Below, in pieces: positions 5,101-6,170 of a stretch of DNA of 6,170 nt (position 1 is the stretch's first letter; every line of letters begins with the position of its first letter). The DNA lies in assembly GCA_022709105.1 (NCBI GenBank), contig JAKIXL010000088.1:1-6170 (forward strand), read 5' to 3'. The notes below the pieces were generated by a model that saw nothing but the letters and a program-made list of their open reading frames with translations, searched no databases and was not told the DNA's origin. Source of the stretch: Thermoplasmatota archaeon (GTDB lineage: Archaea > Thermoplasmatota > Thermoplasmata > Methanomassiliicoccales > Methanomassiliicoccaceae). A program made the position numbers and the translations under genes.

Positions 5101-5416
5101 ACCTCTCCAAGGCCGTGCTCTTTGGTCCGCTAACCGGCGCGGCCGGCGCTGCCGCCCTTAGGCGGCCGTCGACCGACGTCGCGGACGGGGCCCCACTCCG
5201 CCGGCCGCGGTCCCCATGGATCGATGCCCCTTAAACATCCGCGTTGGTCCCAGGGACGCCAAGGCCGTCATGGGCCGCCGTCCAAGCGAGGCGGTGCCTG
5301 TCCTACTGCATCCAATGGAGCGCCTTACACTTCAATATCGCAACGGTGCCTGCATTGGGTCCGTTTGGGCAACGGGAGAGAAAGAGCGTTATTCTCGTTC
5401 GATATTGCGCCTTTGG
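5101..5416. other. Intergenic stretch with a palindrome-rich, very GC-rich block
   Basis: No convincing gene lies between the parvulin promoter and the membrane protein start at 5417. Positions 5131-5215 are almost entirely G and C and dense in self-complementary words: a perfect hairpin GCCGCC-CTTA-GGCGGC at 5151-5166, GTCGAC at 5168-5173, GACGTC at 5175-5180 and GGGGCCCC at 5187-5194. This may fold as RNA or be a structured spacer. No box C/D, H/ACA, RNase P or SRP signature was recognised and no tRNA fits. From 5216 to 5416 the frame of the downstream membrane protein is open, but its codons end in A/T about half the time, unlike the genes around it. Confidence 0.4.
5388..5395 (+). promoter_or_regulatory. 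Possible TATA-like box before the membrane protein gene
   Basis: GTTATTCT preceded by purine-rich GAGAGAAAGAG is centred about 26 nt before ATG 5417, as expected for a leaderless transcript. GAGAA (5378-5382) and TTCTC (5392-5396) form a small inverted repeat over the site, which could be an operator. The match to the TATA consensus is weak. Confidence 0.3.
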
Positions 5417-6088
5417 ATGCTGGAAAAGGCCCGTTATCTGGTAAGCCGTCATATCCGTCCCATCAATGCGCTGCAGGAGGGCATATACGGCCTCATCATG
5501 GCCCTGGCCACCATCAGCGTGGTCTCCCTTACCATAGGGCTGGACGATTCCACCCGCACCACCATTGCGCTCTCGGCCTTGGGGGTCAACATAACCTGGG
5601 GCCTGGCGGACATGCTTATCATAGGCACCCTGGAGAGCTTGGACCGCGCCTGCCGCGCCCGTCTGGCCGACCGCCTGTTCAGCGAGCCGGACGAGGACTG
5701 GGCCCTGGAGGCCGTCCGGAAGGACCTGGAGGGAACGGTGGTGGACCGCCTGGACCCTGTTGACCGGTCCCGCATATACCTTGATATCCTCGAAAGCGGC
5801 TCGATCTCACTGGAACCTTGCCCCCGTTTCGGGAAAGAGGTCTTTAAGGGCGCCGGGCTGTCCTTCGCGATCACCGTGATCGCGGCCCTCCCGGCAGTGT
5901 CGGCCCTCATGCTCATAGGCCCGGTGGTGTTGGCGTTCCAAGCGGCCTCGACGGCGGTCGTCGTCCTCTTGTTCCTACTGGGCTTCGCCTGGGCCCCCGT
6001 CGCCGGAGTGGCCAGGTGGAAGGTGGGTCTCGCGCTCTCGGGCATCGGGCTGCTGATCGCCCTGTCCACCCTTATCATCGGCGGATAG
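5417..6088 (+). CDS. Five-segment membrane protein, possibly VIT/CCC1-like
   Basis: A 223-residue membrane protein. Two membrane segments (about 20-41 and 48-72, the second containing GVNITWGLADMLIIG) are followed by a charged soluble part of about 75 residues (73-147), then three segments (about 151-172, 174-198, 205-222). This 2 + soluble + 3 plan, with QEGIYGLIMAL opening segment 1, resembles the VIT1/CCC1 family of iron/manganese carriers. The family's metal-binding residues are not convincingly present, so transport of metals is only a suggestion. The start is uncertain. The frame is open from 5216 with ATGs at 5216, 5270 and 5315, but the codon third positions before 5417 are A/T-rich compared with those after it. 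No Shine-Dalgarno sequence precedes any of them, although TTAAAC at 5231-5236 lies about 35 nt before ATG 5270. Confidence 0.7.
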   Translation: MLEKARYLVSRHIRPINALQEGIYGLIMALATISVVSLTIGLDDSTRTTIALSALGVNITWGLADMLIIGTLESLDRACRARLADRLFSEPDEDWALEAVRKDLEGTVVDRLDPVDRSRIYLDILESGSISLEPCPRFGKEVFKGAGLSFAITVIAALPAVSALMLIGPVVLAFQAASTAVVVLLFLLGFAWAPVAGVARWKVGLALSGIGLLIALSTLIIGG

Positions 6089-6098
6089 GCACATCAAC

Positions 6099-6106
6099 CT
6101 TATTAG
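6099..6106 (+). promoter_or_regulatory. TATA-like box of the gene entering at the right edge
   Basis: CTTATTAG lies just after the stop of the membrane protein gene and is centred about 27 nt before ATG 6130, the spacing of a leaderless archaeal promoter. Confidence 0.45.
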
Positions 6107-6129
6107 CGGGGGCTCCATTCGCTGATGTG

Positions 6130-6170
6130 ATGTTGAAGCAGCTGGACGTTGGGCAGTGGAGCGTTAAGAG
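6130..6170 (+). CDS. Start of a gene cut by the window edge
   Basis: Thirteen complete codons are visible (MLKQLDVGQWSVK) before the sequence ends, too few to assign a family. The call rests on the TATA-like box at the right distance. GTG at 6127 is an in-frame alternative start; the ATG at 6125 is followed at once by a stop. There is no clear Shine-Dalgarno sequence. Confidence 0.45.
   Translation, partial: MLKQLDVGQWSVK

Noticed and set aside
4403..5101. Plus-strand open frame of 232 codons
   Set aside because: It crosses the small membrane protein gene in another frame and the parvulin gene in antisense. The composition is that of a GC-rich shadow frame, and the two overlapped genes are well supported.
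5397..5405. GTTCGAT-like T-loop suggestive of a tRNA
   Set aside because: The flanking bases do not form a T-stem, and no acceptor or anticodon arms can be placed around it.
5449..6078. Minus-strand open frame of 209 codons
   Set aside because: It is antisense to the five-segment membrane protein and is rich in Ser, Arg and Thr without fold-like patterning. The plus-strand product has clear membrane segments.

Overview
This is a GC-rich, gene-dense window that looks archaeal. Three things point that way. The lipoate ligase is split into separate LplB and LplA proteins. The ferredoxin-dependent disulfide reductase carries a fused rubredoxin domain, a form known from methanogenic archaea. Short TATA-like boxes lie about 27-36 nt upstream of most start codons. 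The gene set would fit a member of the Thermoplasmata or a relative, but that placement is an inference and was not tested.

Layout. Positions 1-945 (+) hold the 3' part of a 2-oxoacid dehydrogenase E2 acyltransferase gene that begins outside the window. Facing it on the minus strand (2708 down to 942) is a tight four-gene cluster: rubredoxin/FTR-type disulfide reductase, CPHC thioredoxin-like protein, LplB, LplA. Junctions run from a 3-nt gap to a 4-base overlap, and every gene has a strong Shine-Dalgarno sequence. The cluster meets the E2 gene at a CTAG that serves as a stop codon on both strands. Positions 2808-3167 (+) encode a small protein with two identically spaced C2H2-type fingers, which meets a flavin reductase-like gene (3701-3168, -) stop to stop. 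An unrecognised 140-residue protein (4226-3804, -) and a small membrane protein (4347-4709, +) follow. A 93-residue parvulin (5029-4748, -) has a plausible hairpin plus pyrimidine-tract terminator. The stretch 5030-5416 contains the parvulin promoter and a palindrome-rich, very GC-rich block, but no convincing gene. A membrane protein with 2+3 membrane segments and a VIT/CCC1-like topology occupies 5417-6088 (+), and a new gene appears to start at about 6130 (+).

How the genes may work together. LplB and LplA should attach lipoate to the lipoyl domain of E2-type proteins, and an E2 gene lies directly beside them. The two redox proteins at the head of the same operon form a plausible relay: ferredoxin to rubredoxin centre, to 4Fe-4S/disulfide site, to the CPHC thioredoxin-like protein. 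Its targets could include lipoyl groups or the cysteine-rich ligase. This link between ferredoxin-driven thiol reduction and lipoylation is the most interesting proposal here. It rests on gene order and motifs only.

The single genes appear to use short-leader or leaderless transcripts: TATA-like boxes, no clear Shine-Dalgarno. The four operon genes use strong Shine-Dalgarno sites. I saw no tRNA, rRNA, CRISPR array or insertion sequence.
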